Shown in pieces: positions 62,274-64,000 of a stretch of 64,000 bases of DNA. The notes under the pieces were generated by a model that was not told where the DNA came from, ran no database searches, and worked only from the letters and a program-made list of their open reading frames with translations. This stretch comes from CALOFP01 sp942492635 (lineage in GTDB: Bacteria; UBP6; UBA1177; CALOFP01): assembly GCA_942492635.1 (NCBI GenBank), contig CALOFP010000002.1, positions 868,001 to 932,000 of the forward strand. The letters are read 5' to 3'. The stretch's first letter is position 1. Every line of letters starts with the position of its first letter. The position numbers and the translations under genes were made by a program.

Positions 62274-64000
62274 CTACTTCTTTTCGCTCTTTTTCTTTTC
62301 CGCGTCGATCTCCTTGAGAAGAACTTCTACGGCTTTTTCGAGCTGAGAGTCCTTTCCGGCTGTCACCTCTTTCGGCTGGTTTTCAACTACGTAGTCGGGT
62401 ACGAGCTGCTTGTTCTCGAGGTAGTCGCCGGCGTTGTCCATGATTCCGATCTGAGGAATTCCGAAGAAGAGTCTCTTGTCGACAAGTCCCTTCCACCATA
62501 CGGCTGTGGCCGTCCCGGGAACCGGCATACCGACGATTTTACCCAGTTTCAGTTCCCGATATGTATAGGGGAACATGTGGGCGTCGCTGTAGTTGCTTTC
62601 ACCGACGAGAAGGATTGTCTTTCCTGTCCACTGGTCTCCGGGATCGCCTCCGAAGTTTCTCTGCCCTCTGTGGTTGTAGCGGCTGTATTTCTTTCCGCCG
62701 AATAGTACGGCTAGTTCGTTGTGGAGCCATCCGCCGCCGTTGAATCTGGTGTCGATTACGATTCCGTCCTTGTCGCTGAATCGGCCGAGAACGTCTCCGT
62801 AAACCTTCAGGAAGCTGCCCGGATCCATTCCGCGGACGTGGACGTAGCCGAGTCTTCCGTTTGAGAGTTTTTCGGTCTCTTCACGGTTTCTCTTGACCCA
62901 GCGGTGGTAGAGAAGGTTGTATTCGGCTCTGTAGCTTGTGGGCTTGATTCTCTCTTCCTTCTCCTTTCCGAGTAAGGAGTTCCTGAATGATACGAGGGTG
63001 TAGCGTCCAACTTTCCTGTTGAGAAGGGAGTGGATGTTTGTGTTTTTCTCAATCTTTACGCCGTCGATCTTTGTGATTACGGTGCCTTCATTGATCTTGG
63101 ATTTTGCCTTTTTCACCGGTGAATTGTCGAGAATTTCAAGAACTTTCATACCCTCACCCTTGTAGTCAGGATCGAAGATAATTCCGAGAGCTCCTGTGGA
63201 ATCTCCGTAGGGTTTGTGCTCGATGAAGCCGGCTCCGGTGTGGGATGCGTTGAGTTCCCCGAGAAGTTCGGAAAGCATTTCGGCAAAGTCGTGACCGTTA
63301 TTGATGTGTGGCAGAAAGCGGGCGTAGCTCTTTTTCATCTCTTTCCAATTCACGTTGTGGAGATCCTTCTTGTAGAACTTGTCCCTCATGGTCTGCCATA
63401 CTGAGTTGAACATGTAGTCACGTTCGGAGTCCGGATCAACTGTGAATTCAGCGTTTATTGCAACGGGTTTCTGTTTTCCGGTAACAGTAGAAATCTGTGT
63501 GACTCTTCCGCCGGAATGGAAGTAGAGGTTCAATCCCTTCCTGTCTATCCTGAAATCGGTGAATGAAGGTGCGAACCAGAACATTTTGAAACTTTTCGGA
63601 ACGGATGTGAGAACTCTGTACTTTCTATCTCTCAGTTCGATAACGCCTATGTCGAACTTCTTTTCAAGGTTTCGGACTGTGTAGAGTTTTTCTCCGTCGG
63701 GTGAAAAACGTCTCATTGTGAAACCGCCGTGCTCCGGATTGAGCAATACGAGTCTCTCCTCAAGTCCTTCCTTTTCAAATACTGTCTCCATATTCTGCTT
63801 TTCAGCAGGTTTTTTACCTTTAAGCTTCTTCTGCTCCTCCTTTTTCTTCTCCTTGAGAAGGAGGAACTCCTCCTTTGTCAGGCGGAATGTGTCGTAGGCA
63901 TCCTGGTTGAGGAAGAGACCGTAGAGGTCGCTGCCGCCGTTACGGCGAGATCCGAATATCACCATGTTTCCGTCCGGTGAAAATTCCGGAAGGTTATCTT
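62274..64000 (-). CDS. Tricorn-like S41 peptidase, C-terminal part (window edge)
   Basis: At least 575 residues; the frame is open to position 64000, so the start lies outside. The first visible part is beta-propeller sequence (PEFSPDGN; FSPDGEKLYTV), as in PD40/tricorn proteins. A helical segment (MRDKFYKKDLHNVNWKEMKKSY), a PDZ domain (LGIIFDPDYKGEGMKVLEIL...GTVITKIDGV) and the S41 catalytic core follow: LGYVHVRGM, GIVIDTRFNGGGW and GESNYSDAHMFPYTYRELKLG, with the nucleophile Ser in NYSDA. Such enzymes degrade peptides in periplasm or cytosol. The C-terminus is a Lys-rich tail (EIDAEKKKSEKK). Signal peptide cannot be judged. Confidence 0.92.
   Translation of the reverse strand, partial: DNLPEFSPDGNMVIFGSRRNGGSDLYGLFLNQDAYDTFRLTKEEFLLLKEKKKEEQKKLKGKKPAEKQNMETVFEKEGLEERLVLLNPEHGGFTMRRFSPDGEKLYTVRNLEKKFDIGVIELRDRKYRVLTSVPKSFKMFWFAPSFTDFRIDRKGLNLYFHSGGRVTQISTVTGKQKPVAINAEFTVDPDSERDYMFNSVWQTMRDKFYKKDLHNVNWKEMKKSYARFLPHINNGHDFAEMLSELLGELNASHTGAGFIEHKPYGDSTGALGIIFDPDYKGEGMKVLEILDNSPVKKAKSKINEGTVITKIDGVKIEKNTNIHSLLNRKVGRYTLVSFRNSLLGKEKEERIKPTSYRAEYNLLYHRWVKRNREETEKLSNGRLGYVHVRGMDPGSFLKVYGDVLGRFSDKDGIVIDTRFNGGGWLHNELAVLFGGKKYSRYNHRGQRNFGGDPGDQWTGKTILLVGESNYSDAHMFPYTYRELKLGKIVGMPVPGTATAVWWKGLVDKRLFFGIPQIGIMDNAGDYLENKQLVPDYVVENQPKEVTAGKDSQLEKAVEVLLKEIDAEKKKSEKK

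Overview
This 64-kb window is chromosomal DNA of a Gram-negative bacterium, AT-rich between genes and moderately GC in genes. Its most obvious trait is export. At least ten genes encode lipoproteins or secreted proteins, most with a lipobox cysteine followed by a long Asp/Glu/Ser-rich linker. Several are very large repeat proteins: one with 24 MopE-type CDGxDNDCDG motifs, one with about 31 Cys-rich 39-residue repeats behind a papain-like protease, and one with repeated lamin-tail and ASH modules. Such Asp-rich linkers, MopE repeats, beta-propeller hybrid kinases, FGE-fold lipoproteins and Cache chemoreceptors are familiar from Deltaproteobacteria/Myxococcota-type and related uncultured bacteria. 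The phylum assignment is inference, because no rRNA gene is present. No tRNA, rRNA, CRISPR array, prophage or intact IS was found.

Layout. 1-2.3 kb: two tandem chemoreceptors, the first cut by the window edge. 2.6-12 kb: a lipoprotein, an SNase-like nuclease and the giant MopE-repeat lipoprotein, all on the minus strand. 12-17 kb: a metallo-beta-lactamase-fold hydrolase, an Fn3 lipoprotein, a membrane-anchored CdiI-like protein and a secreted beta-helix-like protein. 17-23.2 kb: a 1.2-kresidue beta-propeller hybrid histidine kinase, a secreted chagasin-like/Kazal protein and an orphan OmpR-type regulator. 23.3-30 kb: a repeat cluster, a lectin-like lipoprotein, a collagen/EF-loop/L-domain lipoprotein and another lipoprotein. 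30-34.3 kb: a VOC protein divergent from an AraC-GyrI regulator, then a MarR-MATE operon with twin palindromic operators. 34.4-37.8 kb: a large AAA-type protein with a defective Walker A. 38.3-41.7 kb: three lipoproteins whose leader, signal peptide and linker are duplicated. 42.5-48 kb: the LTD/ASH giant. 48.7-52.7 kb: a phosphodiesterase-like enzyme, ribosomal protein S21, a PfkB kinase and a second AraC-GyrI regulator. 52.8-59 kb: the protease with the repeat array. 59.4-64 kb: a DEAD-box helicase convergent with an RRM protein, a decayed four-helix-bundle-suffix gene and a tricorn-like S41 peptidase cut by the window edge.

How genes may work together. The chemoreceptors, hybrid kinase and regulators point to an organism that senses its surroundings. 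The surface proteins look built for adhesion, metal or calcium binding and extracellular proteolysis. A secreted protein resembling both cysteine-protease (chagasin) and serine-protease (Kazal) inhibitors lies in the same window as a secreted papain-like protease, which may be an enzyme-inhibitor pair. This is inference.

Noncoding DNA holds several families of degenerate dispersed repeats. One is an unnamed ~340-bp element with three internal CTGAAT...ATAT units, found at 31.8 and 41.8 kb and possibly at 61.6 kb. It lies among short shuffled repeats and palindromes. The strongest candidates for new biology are this element, the leader/signal/linker duplication at 38-41 kb and the recently expanded protease repeat array.
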